6,972 nt of DNA from NCBI GenBank assembly GCA_903875815.1, contig CAIQXR010000272.1, positions 1-6,972 of the forward strand, read 5' to 3'. This document shows, in pieces, positions 1 through 5,404 of the stretch. The position numbers were made by a program, and so were the translations under genes. The notes below the pieces were generated by a model. That model had not been told where the DNA came from and ran no database searches. It saw only the letters and a list, made by a program, of their open reading frames with translations. How positions within the stretch are numbered: position 1 is the stretch's first letter; the number at the start of each line of letters is the position of its first letter. This DNA is from an uncultured Actinomycetes bacterium (GTDB lineage Bacteria > Actinomycetota > Actinomycetes > Nanopelagicales > Nanopelagicaceae).

Positions 1-72
1 CAGCATGGCGAGCAATCTCAGCATGGCGAGCAATCTCAGCATGGCGAGCAATCTCAGCATGGCGAGCAATCT
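1..72 (+). repeat. Four exact 18-bp tandem repeats inside the HNH gene
   Basis: The unit CAGCATGGCGAGCAATCT occurs at 1-18, 19-36, 37-54 and 55-72 without a single mismatch; the fifth unit breaks off after CAG. The array starts at the window edge and may continue upstream. The length is a multiple of three and in frame, encoding QHGEQS repeated. DNA-level identity including third positions suggests recent or ongoing slippage or recombination, giving a linker of variable length before the HNH domain. Confidence 0.97.
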
Positions 73-642
73 CAGTACCGCTTAGAAAATCAAACCATTT
101 CCGGCGATTCAGCGCAGATCTTGCACTCCGATGTGACCATTCGAGATGACCGGCACCACCGAAGGTTGGCAACTTTAAATATAACTTTAGATTTAGAGAC
201 ATTTATAGGGCTCGCAGATAATCCGGGGCACCTCGATGGCTACGGTGCAATCCCATCCTCAATGGCTCGAGAATTGGCATCTGATGCAAAATGGCGTCGA
301 TTTATTACACAGCCTATAACTGGTGAACTACTCGATGTAGGCCGGGAAAGTTATTTACCTCCCCAAAATCTTGTGGACTTCATACAAGCTCGAGACAGAA
401 CTTGCCGTTTTCCTGGATGTCGACAACCTGGCAATAAAGCAGATATCGACCATGCAAAAAGTTGGGAAAGTGGCGGGCTCACAAATAGGGACAATCTAGG
501 CCTGCTCTGTCGGCGGCACCACCGAATGAAAACACACCAAGGTTGGAACCTAGAGAGCTATCCTGATGGCTCCTGCCTTTGGAAGTCGCCGGAGGGAAAA
601 ACCTATTTCGTCCCTATGCGTTCTATATATGAAGTGGTCTAG
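1..642 (+). CDS. HNH endonuclease-domain protein (DUF222/13E12 family), 5'-truncated by window edge
   Basis: The frame is open from base 1 to the TAG at 640-642 (213 residues visible), so the gene begins upstream; the TTG at 121 is an internal codon, not a start. Visible order: residues 1-24 are four copies of the hexapeptide QHGEQS, then a short linker. Next comes the segment typical of the C-terminal half of actinobacterial DUF222-HNH proteins (LDGYGAIPSSMAR, ITGELLDVGR) at about residues 75-115. The HNH domain follows at about 130-180, with zinc-type cysteines C135 and C140 (CRFPGC), the catalytic DIDH histidine H151, N165, C170 and the H173-H174 pair (CRRHH). The DUF222 part would lie outside the window. 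Family members are common multicopy proteins of Actinobacteria; DNA cleavage is inferred from the fold and their biological role is poorly known. The HNH residues look intact, so this is not an obvious pseudogene. No link to the downstream genes is visible. Confidence 0.9.
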   Translation, partial: QHGEQSQHGEQSQHGEQSQHGEQSQYRLENQTISGDSAQILHSDVTIRDDRHHRRLATLNITLDLETFIGLADNPGHLDGYGAIPSSMARELASDAKWRRFITQPITGELLDVGRESYLPPQNLVDFIQARDRTCRFPGCRQPGNKADIDHAKSWESGGLTNRDNLGLLCRRHHRMKTHQGWNLESYPDGSCLWKSPEGKTYFVPMRSIYEVV

Positions 643-680
643 CCTGAGATTAGATTCTCCACATTGCCAAACCTCCCAAA

Positions 681-712
681 TTGCTCTGAGATTAATTGAT
701 CCTCTATAAACT
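681..712 (+). promoter_or_regulatory. Candidate promoter for a leaderless mRNA of the small membrane protein
   Basis: TAAACT at 707-712 fits the actinobacterial -10 pattern TANNNT and is separated by exactly six bases from the ATG at 719. If transcription starts at the A of the ATG, the hexamer occupies -12 to -7. An overlapping TATAAA at 705-710, with TTGCTC at 681-686 18 bp upstream, is an alternative -10/-35 pair. No Shine-Dalgarno sequence precedes the ATG, which agrees with leaderless initiation. Judged from sequence only. Confidence 0.45.
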
Positions 713-718
713 AACGAA

Positions 719-1000
719 ATGAAATCCCTCGCCTCCCTAGTAGTCCTACTTCTCTTCTTTGGACTCTTTGGCGGACCAATCTGTCTTTCGCTTCTGAGGG
801 CAAATCCCAAAGGAAATTTCGCAAAGAGGCTACGAGATATTTTTGTCGGAATCTTCGCCGTAATTTCTGCATCGATGGCGTTTATGTTGTTAATTGCGGA
901 CGTCAGCCCAATCCTCAAGATTGTTAGCATTTTTGGATTGTGCTCTGCGGGATATGCCGTCTTGCGAGTACGCAAGAATTTCACGGGCAAGCCGCTGTAA
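719..1000 (+). CDS. Small integral membrane protein, unknown function
   Basis: A 93-residue protein I do not recognise. It is strongly hydrophobic: about residues 3-26 (rich in Leu, Val and Phe), 40-60 and 64-83 look like three membrane helices, separated by a short basic loop (RANPKGNFAKRLRD, about 27-40) and ending in a basic tail (RVRKNFTGK). The positive residues suggest that loop 1 and the C-terminus face the cytoplasm, but a three-helix topology cannot satisfy this simply, so one helix may be re-entrant or the prediction wrong. The start ATG lacks a ribosome binding site but sits at leaderless distance from a -10-like hexamer. It lies 76 bp after the HNH gene and converges on ssrA, so it is probably its own transcription unit. 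A 146-codon ORF on the opposite strand spans the same DNA; the hydrophobic + frame is the more protein-like of the two. Confidence 0.6.
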   Translation: MKSLASLVVLLLFFGLFGGPICLSLLRANPKGNFAKRLRDIFVGIFAVISASMAFMLLIADVSPILKIVSIFGLCSAGYAVLRVRKNFTGKPL

Positions 1001-1052
1001 ATATAAGTGGAGGATTCACACCGAAGTGCTCAACCTCCTCTCTTCTCTCGGC

Positions 1053-1078
1053 TATCAAGAAAATAAACTTTCTTGATA
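1053..1078. terminator. Perfect 10-bp hairpin between convergent genes, probable terminator
   Basis: TATCAAGAAA (1053-1062) and TTTCTTGATA (1069-1078) are exact reverse complements around the six-base loop ATAAAC. The hairpin lies 52 bp after the stop of the small membrane protein gene and 12 bp beyond the tmRNA 3' end, so it can serve either strand. It has no following U-tract in either direction. Hairpin-only terminators have been described in Actinobacteria, but the stem is AT-rich, so its strength is uncertain. Confidence 0.5.
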
Positions 1079-1090
1079 CCTCGTTCATCG

Positions 1091-1462
1091 TGGAGGTGCC
1101 GGGAATCGAACCCGGGTCCTCTAGTACTGATTCAGGGCTTCTACGGGCGTAGTATTCATAAGCGTTTTCTCAGTTCTGATTCTCTCGAATACAAGTAATC
1201 AACGAACTCAGTTACAGATTGATTTCCCCAATAGTGTCTGCAACACCATTATCAGGTAGAGCCCTCTGACGACGCTAGATTCCAAGTCGAAGGCGCACTT
1301 GGGCTAACGGATTTCGGGGATCGCTTATGCAGCGATGGCGAAATCAGCGGCAGTTGTACTGGCGCTTGATTTTTTGCACGGATTATTGGTTAACGAGATC
1401 ATTCCGGCTTCCTCGGCCCGCTTCACCTGACTCAACATCTAAAGTCGAGACCGTTCACCCCC
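1091..1462 (-). ncRNA. ssrA: Transfer-messenger RNA (tmRNA, ssrA)
   Basis: Rescues ribosomes stalled on mRNAs lacking a stop codon, together with SmpB. The 5' end GGGGGTGAACGG (from 1462) has the usual tmRNA opening, and GGGGGTG pairs with CACCTCC (1098-1092) as a seven-base-pair acceptor stem, followed by the discriminator A at 1091. The third pair is G-U, the alanyl-tRNA synthetase identity element expected of tmRNA. The T arm is CCGGG-TTCGATT-CCCGG (1115-1099). The tag reading frame lies at 1363-1325. The mature length of 372 nt is normal. The chromosome reads CGA, not CCA, after the discriminator, so the 3' CCA must be added enzymatically. smpB lies 100 bp upstream on the same strand. The four internal pseudoknots were not folded base by base. 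Confidence 0.96.
1325..1363 (-). other. tmRNA proteolysis-tag reading frame (ASTTAADFAIAA)
   Basis: On the - strand, GCC at 1363-1361 is the best resume codon because the preceding AATCAAGC closely matches the context I recall for the mycobacterial tag start (AATAAGC before GCC). The frame then reads twelve codons, ASTTAADFAIAA, and ends at TAA (1327-1325). Twelve residues equals the mycobacterial tag length. The end is AIAA instead of the usual ALAA recognised by ClpXP. The frame is open further upstream, so the resume codon is inferred by analogy; the C-terminal part is secure. Confidence 0.85.
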
Positions 1463-1482
1463 ATGGGTGTATGAAGCTACTT

Positions 1483-1512
1483 TTCTCTATGTAGTTGTAG
1501 GTACATAGAGAA
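1483..1512. repeat. Perfect 11-bp inverted repeat upstream of ssrA
   Basis: TTCTCTATGTA (1483-1493) and TACATAGAGAA (1502-1512) are exact reverse complements around an eight-base spacer. The repeat lies 21 bp upstream of the tmRNA 5' end. On the - strand it begins at the last base of a TACAAT hexamer and would span the predicted transcription start. It could be an operator, a hairpin in the pre-tmRNA leader, or an smpB terminator; the absence of a U-tract on the - strand argues against the last. Confidence 0.6.
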
Positions 1513-1517
1513 TTGTA
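1512..1517 (-). promoter_or_regulatory. Candidate -10 element for ssrA
   Basis: TACAAT (1517-1512 on the - strand) differs from TATAAT at one base. A weak TTAGCC lies 18 bp upstream as a possible -35. Transcription would start near 1505, giving a pre-tmRNA leader of about 43 nt that RNase P would remove. smpB read-through could also supply ssrA transcripts. Confidence 0.35.
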
Positions 1518-1542
1518 AGACTTTAAATTAGAGATGGCTAAC

Positions 1543-1559
1543 TCACTTTCAGTAAGTGA
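1543..1559 (-). terminator. Weak hairpin just after smpB stop
   Basis: TCACTT and AAGTGA form a six-base-pair stem with a five-base loop, starting three bases after the smpB stop codon. A short AT-rich stretch follows about 15 bases later, but there is no continuous U-tract. It may be a weak smpB terminator or chance. Confidence 0.25.
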
Positions 1560-1561
1560 AA

Positions 1562-2044
1562 TTAGCGCTCAGATTTACCTGAATTTCGGCGCGATAACTC
1601 TCTGCTCATTTCCCGATTGGTCTCCCGCTCCATAAGCGCAGCGCGCTTATCGTGGGATTTCTTACCCTTTGCCAAGGCAAGCTCAATCTTCGCCTTCCCA
1701 TCCTTGAAATATAAGGAAAGCGGCACGAGCGTCAGACCACCCTGCTTCACAATCGCATGGAGCTTGTTGAGTTCCTTGCGGTGCATGAGCAGCTTTCGCT
1801 CACGACGAGGAGCATGGTTGTTCCAAGTTCCTTCGGTGTATTCAGGAATGTGAACATTGCTGAGCCAGAGTTCATCGTTATTAATCATGGCAAAACCATC
1901 GATTAAAGAGGCACGGCCAGCACGAAGAGATTTCACCTCAGTACCGGAGAGAACAATTCCACATTCATAAACTTCCTCAATGGAGTAGTCATGACGAGCT
2001 TTCTTGTTCTGAGCAATGATTTTCTTGCCGACTTCCTTGACCAT
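1562..2044 (-). CDS. smpB: SsrA-binding protein SmpB
   Basis: Cytoplasmic RNA-binding protein that binds the tRNA-like domain of tmRNA, mimics codon-anticodon pairing in the decoding centre and allows stalled ribosomes to switch to the tag frame. The 160-residue length is normal. Family motifs are all present: the N-terminal [14 protein letters not shown] (7-20), the core [14 protein letters not shown] (34-47), IPEY (66-69), and GKKSHDKR (127-134) followed by a basic C-terminal tail ([15 protein letters not shown]) that enters the mRNA channel. The ATG at 2044 is supported by a strong Shine-Dalgarno sequence, AAAGGAGG, five to six bases upstream, and by alignment to the usual SmpB N-terminus. 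It lies directly upstream of ssrA on the same strand, pairing protein and RNA partners, and downstream of the S41 protease gene with a 156-bp gap that probably contains a promoter of its own. Confidence 0.97.
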   Translation of the reverse strand: MVKEVGKKIIAQNKKARHDYSIEEVYECGIVLSGTEVKSLRAGRASLIDGFAMINNDELWLSNVHIPEYTEGTWNNHAPRRERKLLMHRKELNKLHAIVKQGGLTLVPLSLYFKDGKAKIELALAKGKKSHDKRAALMERETNREMSRELSRRNSGKSER

Positions 2045-2049
2045 CGTGA

Positions 2050-2058
2050 CCCTCCTTT
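2050..2058 (-). promoter_or_regulatory. Strong ribosome binding site of smpB
   Basis: AAAGGAGGG (2058-2050 on the - strand) lies five bases before the smpB ATG. It is the best match to the anti-Shine-Dalgarno sequence in the window and fixes the smpB start. Confidence 0.85.
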
Positions 2059-2100
2059 CATGAATATGTGTTCTTATGAGCCCGACTTACTTCATGGATA

Positions 2101-2130
2101 AGGATACTTTGAGGTGCATTAATCCCTCAA
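2101..2130 (-). promoter_or_regulatory. Candidate smpB promoter
   Basis: On the - strand, TTGAGG (2130-2125) and TATCCT (2106-2101) are separated by 18 bp and fit -35 and TANNNT -10 elements. The transcript would begin near 2094, giving a leader of about 50 nt before the smpB ATG. The same -10 hexamer, TATCCT, precedes prfB. Confidence 0.35.
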
Positions 2131-2156
2131 TCGAGATGCATTCATGCGGGATTTTA

Positions 2157-2183
2157 AAGAAATCTCGAGCTCCCGAGTTTCTT
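2157..2183 (-). terminator. Hairpin after the S41 protease gene, possible terminator
   Basis: AAGAAA-T-CTCG (2157-2167) pairs with CGAGTTTCTT (2174-2183): ten base pairs with one bulged T around a six-base loop. On the - strand it follows the protease stop by 17 bp, and the TTTCTT arm runs into TAAAA, so the 3' side is U-rich. It probably ends the protease transcript before the smpB promoter. Confidence 0.45.
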
Positions 2184-2200
2184 ATTCGGGGATTCGCGAA

Positions 2201-3397
2201 TTACTTACTTGAGGTACCTTGAGTTTCATCTAGCGAGGCTAATCCGCTCAAAACCAAGACTGCCTTAGCTAATTCTGTTGACTCAGGCACTAGTAGATCG
2301 GGAGAGACTCCAACTCCATCAATGATCCGACCAGAAGGTGTGCGATATTTACCAACAGTCACCTCAAGTTGGGATCCATCGGAGAGATCAATAACCTCTT
2401 GAACTGTTCCTTTGCCGTAGGTGCGCTCCCCCAATAAAACCGCACGATTGCGATCCTGCATTGCTCCGGCAATCACTTCAGCCGAAGAAGCAGTGGAACG
2501 ATTCACAAGCACGGTCATAGGTGACATATCTGGTGAGAGATTGCTTGAAGAAAGCACGCGATCACTCTCACCTTTACGAGTGTAAGAAACGATGGTTCCT
2601 TCTGGGACAAAGAGTGAAGCTAAAGCGACAGCCTGGTCAATCATTCCACCGGGATTATCACGAAGGTCGAGGATGATTCCCTTGGTGTGGGGATACTTGG
2701 CAAGAGCAACTTCCACATCTGAAGTGACATGGCTAGATATCGCCGAAATCTGAATATAGACAATATTTGGCGCAATCTGATTCGCCGTGACATCGCCATT
2801 GAGAACCGGTGCCCGCTGAACTGAAATGCGGAAAGCTTTTTGATCTCGCACCAAGCCTAATTGCACTCGAGTGCTCGCTTGACCTCGAAGGGCCGCGACG
2901 GCAGTGGCGACAGATGCGCCATCCATGGACATGCCGTTGATATCCGAAATTGCATCTAAGACTTTGATTCCAGCAATAGCTGCTGGAGATTTAGGTTGAA
3001 CGCTTGATACTTCTAAAACACCGGATGGATTGGTGCGAACCCAAATGCCAATTCCGGAGTAGCGACCTTGAAGTGATTCACTAAGGAGTTTTGTTGTTTC
3101 CTTAGGAAAATAGTTCGCCCATTGGTCACCAGTGGCTTTGAGAACCGCCTCGATTGCGGCGCGTTCGAGAACTTTACGAGCCGGCGAATTGGGATCTTTC
3201 TTAAGAACTTGAGTGATCGATTCATCCACAGAAGATTTATCGCGAGAGTGTCCGACAATTTCACCCGCAGTAAATGCAATGAGAAGCGCGAGAACCAAGA
3301 TGATGGCGGTCATGCCCTTTGAGTTATCGGGACCAAACCAATTAGACCGGATATTCCCCAGATTAGGAGTGCGGAAGTATTCGCGAAGCTTGCGCAT
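2201..3397 (-). CDS. S41 family C-terminal processing peptidase (CtpA-like)
   Basis: Membrane-anchored serine protease with a Ser/Lys catalytic dyad, predicted to act outside the membrane on C-termini of envelope proteins; the substrate is unknown. In this 398-residue protein, residues 1-28 are a basic cytoplasmic head, about 29-49 a single signal anchor, and about 108-195 a PDZ domain (GRYSGIGIWV, then PAAIAGIKVLDAI). The peptidase core carries ILDLRDNPGG (242-251), the nucleophile S304 in STASSAEVIAGAMQD, K329 in GERTYGKGTVQ and Q333. The spacings Ser+25=Lys and Lys+4=Gln match characterised CtpB/Prc enzymes, so it should be active. The ATG is preceded by AGGGG six bases upstream, a moderate ribosome binding site. 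It sits between ftsX and smpB, as I recall for Streptomyces, which makes a role in envelope or division-protein processing attractive but unproven. The 181-bp gap to ftsX suggests partly separate expression. Confidence 0.93.
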   Translation of the reverse strand: MRKLREYFRTPNLGNIRSNWFGPDNSKGMTAIILVLALLIAFTAGEIVGHSRDKSSVDESITQVLKKDPNSPARKVLERAAIEAVLKATGDQWANYFPKETTKLLSESLQGRYSGIGIWVRTNPSGVLEVSSVQPKSPAAIAGIKVLDAISDINGMSMDGASVATAVAALRGQASTRVQLGLVRDQKAFRISVQRAPVLNGDVTANQIAPNIVYIQISAISSHVTSDVEVALAKYPHTKGIILDLRDNPGGMIDQAVALASLFVPEGTIVSYTRKGESDRVLSSSNLSPDMSPMTVLVNRSTASSAEVIAGAMQDRNRAVLLGERTYGKGTVQEVIDLSDGSQLEVTVGKYRTPSGRIIDGVGVSPDLLVPESTELAKAVLVLSGLASLDETQGTSSK

Positions 3398-3578
3398 AGT
3401 TACCCCTAGTCCTGAGTTCTTCTAGCAGATGGCAATAGTTTGTTGAGAGTGAATCGTATCTAGGACAGATAAAAAGGTCTAAGCCCAACCAATTGGCTGA
3501 CTTTCATACCCACAACAGGGTCGTGCCGCCCAAAATGGAGCGTTACAACTAACGAGATTAGGCGTTGAGGTATTTGGG
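3398..3578 (-). other. Intergenic region between ftsX and the S41 protease gene
   Basis: No convincing gene lies in these 181 bp. On the - strand, TTGGCT-type arms at 3482-3498 can form a short imperfect hairpin (AGCC/GGCT plus AA/TT with one bulged G), followed seven bases later by a run of five T (3475-3471). This could be a weak ftsEX terminator. TACGAT at 3455-3460 region is a possible -10 for the protease, but no good -35 accompanies it. Both are low-confidence readings. Confidence 0.3.
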
Positions 3579-4481
3579 TTACACGTTCAAGTAGCGGCGT
3601 AGCGTAAACATCGAAGCGAGTGATGAAACCACTAAGCCAACCACCAAGAGCAACGCTGATGAGACCCAGACATCGCCCCATGTGAAGAAGCGGGTAAAGG
3701 TCAAGAGCGGTGCTACTCGTTTTTCAATAACGAATTTAAAGACAGCCAATAGTCCTGTGGAAATACCCCATCCGACAATGGCGGAGAAGATACCTTCAAG
3801 TAAGAATGGCAATTGAATGGAGAACGAAGAAGCGCCCACAAGCTTCATCACGCCAGTTTCACGGCGGCGGTTGAAGGCAGCGATGCGCAAGGTATTACTG
3901 ATGAGAAGTGCTGCAGTAAGAACAGAGGCAATACCAATAGCCAGTGCTCCATCTCGAAGTACGCCGAGAAGCTTGAAGAACTTATCGAGAATTGTGCGTT
4001 CATCTTGAACTGAATCAACCCCTGGTCGGCCAGCGAATGCACTTTGGACTACAGCAAACTTTGTTGGGTCCTTCAATTTCACGCGGAAAGATTCAGGAAG
4101 TTGATCTGCAGTGACGTTCTGAGCAATCGCGGATCCCTTGAAGCGTTCTTGGAAGTGCTGATATGCCTGCGCCTGAGATTCGTAGTAGACGGTATCCACT
4201 ACTGGCAAGGCCTTGATATCAGAGAGGATTGAATCGCGCTGCGGCTGAGTGATCGGGCCACTGGCGCATGAAGGTGAATCAGAGAGTGATCCACAGAGGA
4301 AGACCGATACTTCGATCTTGTCATACCAATAATCCTTCATGACCTTCACCTGCGAGTTAGCAAGGAAGCCAATACCGAGAAGAGTCAATGAGATTGCCAC
4401 TGTGATCATCACGGCAAATGTCATCGTGAGGTTACGGCGAAGGCCAATACGAACTTCTTTAAATACAAAACCTGAGCGCAT
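3579..4481 (-). CDS. ftsX: Cell division protein FtsX
   Basis: Membrane subunit of the FtsEX ABC-type complex, which couples ATP hydrolysis in the cytoplasm to activation of peptidoglycan hydrolases at the division site. The 300-residue length is typical of actinobacterial FtsX. The topology matches the family: a cytoplasmic head (1-19), TM1 about 20-41, a large extracytoplasmic loop (about 42-174), TM2 about 175-198, TM3 about 221-247, TM4 about 270-292, and a short basic tail (RRYLNV). The conserved cytoplasmic stretch NTLRIAAFNRRRETGVMKLVGAS is at 196-218. The outer loop has two cysteines, C63 and C72, that could form a disulfide. The ATG is preceded by AAGGAAG with six bases of spacing; this site overlaps the ftsE stop codon, so translation is probably coupled. 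The loop is the part expected to bind a hydrolase such as a RipC-type NlpC/P60 protein, but no such gene is in the window. Confidence 0.96.
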   Translation of the reverse strand: MRSGFVFKEVRIGLRRNLTMTFAVMITVAISLTLLGIGFLANSQVKVMKDYWYDKIEVSVFLCGSLSDSPSCASGPITQPQRDSILSDIKALPVVDTVYYESQAQAYQHFQERFKGSAIAQNVTADQLPESFRVKLKDPTKFAVVQSAFAGRPGVDSVQDERTILDKFFKLLGVLRDGALAIGIASVLTAALLISNTLRIAAFNRRRETGVMKLVGASSFSIQLPFLLEGIFSAIVGWGISTGLLAVFKFVIEKRVAPLLTFTRFFTWGDVWVSSALLLVVGLVVSSLASMFTLRRYLNV

Positions 4482-4487
4482 GGTTTT

Positions 4488-4494
4488 CTTCCTT
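4488..4494 (-). promoter_or_regulatory. ftsX ribosome binding site overlapping the ftsE stop
   Basis: AAGGAAG (4494-4488 on the - strand) shares its AA with the ftsE TAA stop and lies six bases before the ftsX ATG. This arrangement usually means translational coupling, keeping the two subunits in balance. Confidence 0.75.
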
Positions 4495-5182
4495 ATCCGG
4501 TATATCCGTAGACGCCGCGAACCTGATCGCGAATAACGTGGCCACCTTCGAGTTCGATAACGCGCTTGCGCATCTGGTCCACAATGGTGGAATCGTGGGT
4601 CGCCATGACAACCGTGGTGCCTTCGCGATTAATTCTGTCGAGCAGTTTCATGATGCCCACGGATGTGGCTGGGTCCAAGTTTCCTGTTGGCTCATCGGCG
4701 ATCAAGATCGCTGGCCGAGAGATATAGGCGCGGGCAATCGCAACGCGCTGCTGCTCTCCGCCAGAAAGCTCTGATGGGCGACGATCGGCTTTCTCTTCAA
4801 GGCCCACGAGTTCAAGAACCTCGGGAACTTCGCGATCAATCTCCTTTTGGGAATATCCCAAAACGTGAAGCGTAAATGCCACGTTCTCTGCCACGGTCTT
4901 GTTTGGCAAGAGGCGGAAGTCCTGGAAGACGGTGCCGACTTGGCGGCGAAGGTCTGGAACTTTGTGCTTGGAGAGAGTGTTGAGATCCTTGCCAGCCACG
5001 GTAATTGTTCCTGTGGTGGGGCGCTCTTCGCGCAAGACGAGGCGAAGGAATGTGGACTTACCTGAGCCAGAAAGACCGACGAGGAAGACAAACTCTCCCT
5101 TAACGATCTCTACATCGACAGAGTCCAAGGCAGGGCGATCCTGCTTGGGATAAACCTTGGTGACATTCTCAAAACGAATCAC
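4493..5182 (-). CDS. ftsE: Cell division ATP-binding protein FtsE
   Basis: Cytoplasmic ATPase of the FtsEX complex. Starting from the GTG at 5182 the protein has 229 residues, the length I recall for mycobacterial FtsE. All ABC ATPase motifs are intact: Walker [10 protein letters not shown] (36-44, K42), Q-loop Q87 in VFQDFRLL, signature LSGGEQQ (139-145), Walker B ILIADEP (159-165, E164) and switch histidine H196 in MATHD. The C-terminus RGVYGYTG resembles actinobacterial FtsE. The start choice rests on GGAG five bases before the GTG, and on homologues beginning at the equivalent of this residue ([12 protein letters not shown]). An in-frame ATG at 5206 would add eight residues but has no usable ribosome binding site. 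The gene is followed after 11 bp by ftsX. It lies 222 bp downstream of prfB; no clear promoter was found in that gap, so co-transcription with prfB or a non-canonical promoter are both possible. Confidence 0.96.
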   Translation of the reverse strand: MIRFENVTKVYPKQDRPALDSVDVEIVKGEFVFLVGLSGSGKSTFLRLVLREERPTTGTITVAGKDLNTLSKHKVPDLRRQVGTVFQDFRLLPNKTVAENVAFTLHVLGYSQKEIDREVPEVLELVGLEEKADRRPSELSGGEQQRVAIARAYISRPAILIADEPTGNLDPATSVGIMKLLDRINREGTTVVMATHDSTIVDQMRKRVIELEGGHVIRDQVRGVYGYTG

Positions 5183-5206
5183 ATCTACTCCAAAGGATCG
5201 GGGCAT

Positions 5207-5404
5207 CCTGGTCTAGGTGATGGACTCCCACCGAGGCGGGCGACCACTGGTCATTAAGGGCGGATTCCAGCCTCCTGGAGCCTGCCGTATGAGAGTTAGT
5301 TTAGGTACTGATTTCAGAATCAGTGGGTAAATACGCGCCTAAAAGGCTGTGAGAAACCCAAAAATTCACTGCTCCCCGCATGGCCTAAAAAGAATTATTG
5401 GCGA
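5207..5404 (-). other. Intergenic region between prfB and ftsE
   Basis: No gene is supported. A perfect seven-base-pair hairpin, ACTGATT-TCAG-AATCAGT, lies at 5307-5324 without a U-tract on either side. It could be an inefficient prfB terminator or a leader structure for ftsE. TAAACT at about 5302 on the - strand is a possible -10, but without a good -35. The function of the region is undetermined. Confidence 0.35.

Noticed and set aside
1..72. CRISPR array
   Set aside because: The units are 18 bp, directly adjacent with no spacers, and lie in a coding frame.
121..123. TTG as the start of the HNH protein
   Set aside because: The same frame is open back to base 1 through the hexapeptide repeats and carries no stop, so TTG is an internal leucine codon.
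644..694. Nine-base direct repeat CTGAGATTA at 644 and 686
   Set aside because: It is short, has no flanking insertion-sequence features and is likely to occur by chance in AT-rich intergenic DNA.
550..990. 146-codon - strand ORF
   Set aside because: It overlaps the 3' end of the HNH gene and the hydrophobic + strand ORF, shows no recognisable domain and has a biased, unstructured-looking composition.
940..1152. 70-codon + strand ORF ending VEVPGIEPGSSSTDSGLLRA
   Set aside because: Its tail is the antisense translation of the tmRNA T arm and 3' end, a well-known source of false proteins; its upstream part overlaps the end of the small membrane protein gene and the terminator hairpin.
3460..3681. 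73-codon - strand ORF spanning the ftsX end and the following gap
   Set aside because: It overlaps the ftsX coding end in another frame, lacks a ribosome binding site and has no recognisable product.
4702..5091. 129-codon - strand ORF and several + strand ORFs within ftsE
   Set aside because: They lie in other frames of a gene with intact ABC ATPase motifs and are shadow frames.
5307..5324. Riboswitch or attenuator upstream of ftsE
   Set aside because: Only a simple seven-base-pair hairpin is visible; there is no conserved aptamer core, leader peptide or terminator/antiterminator pair.
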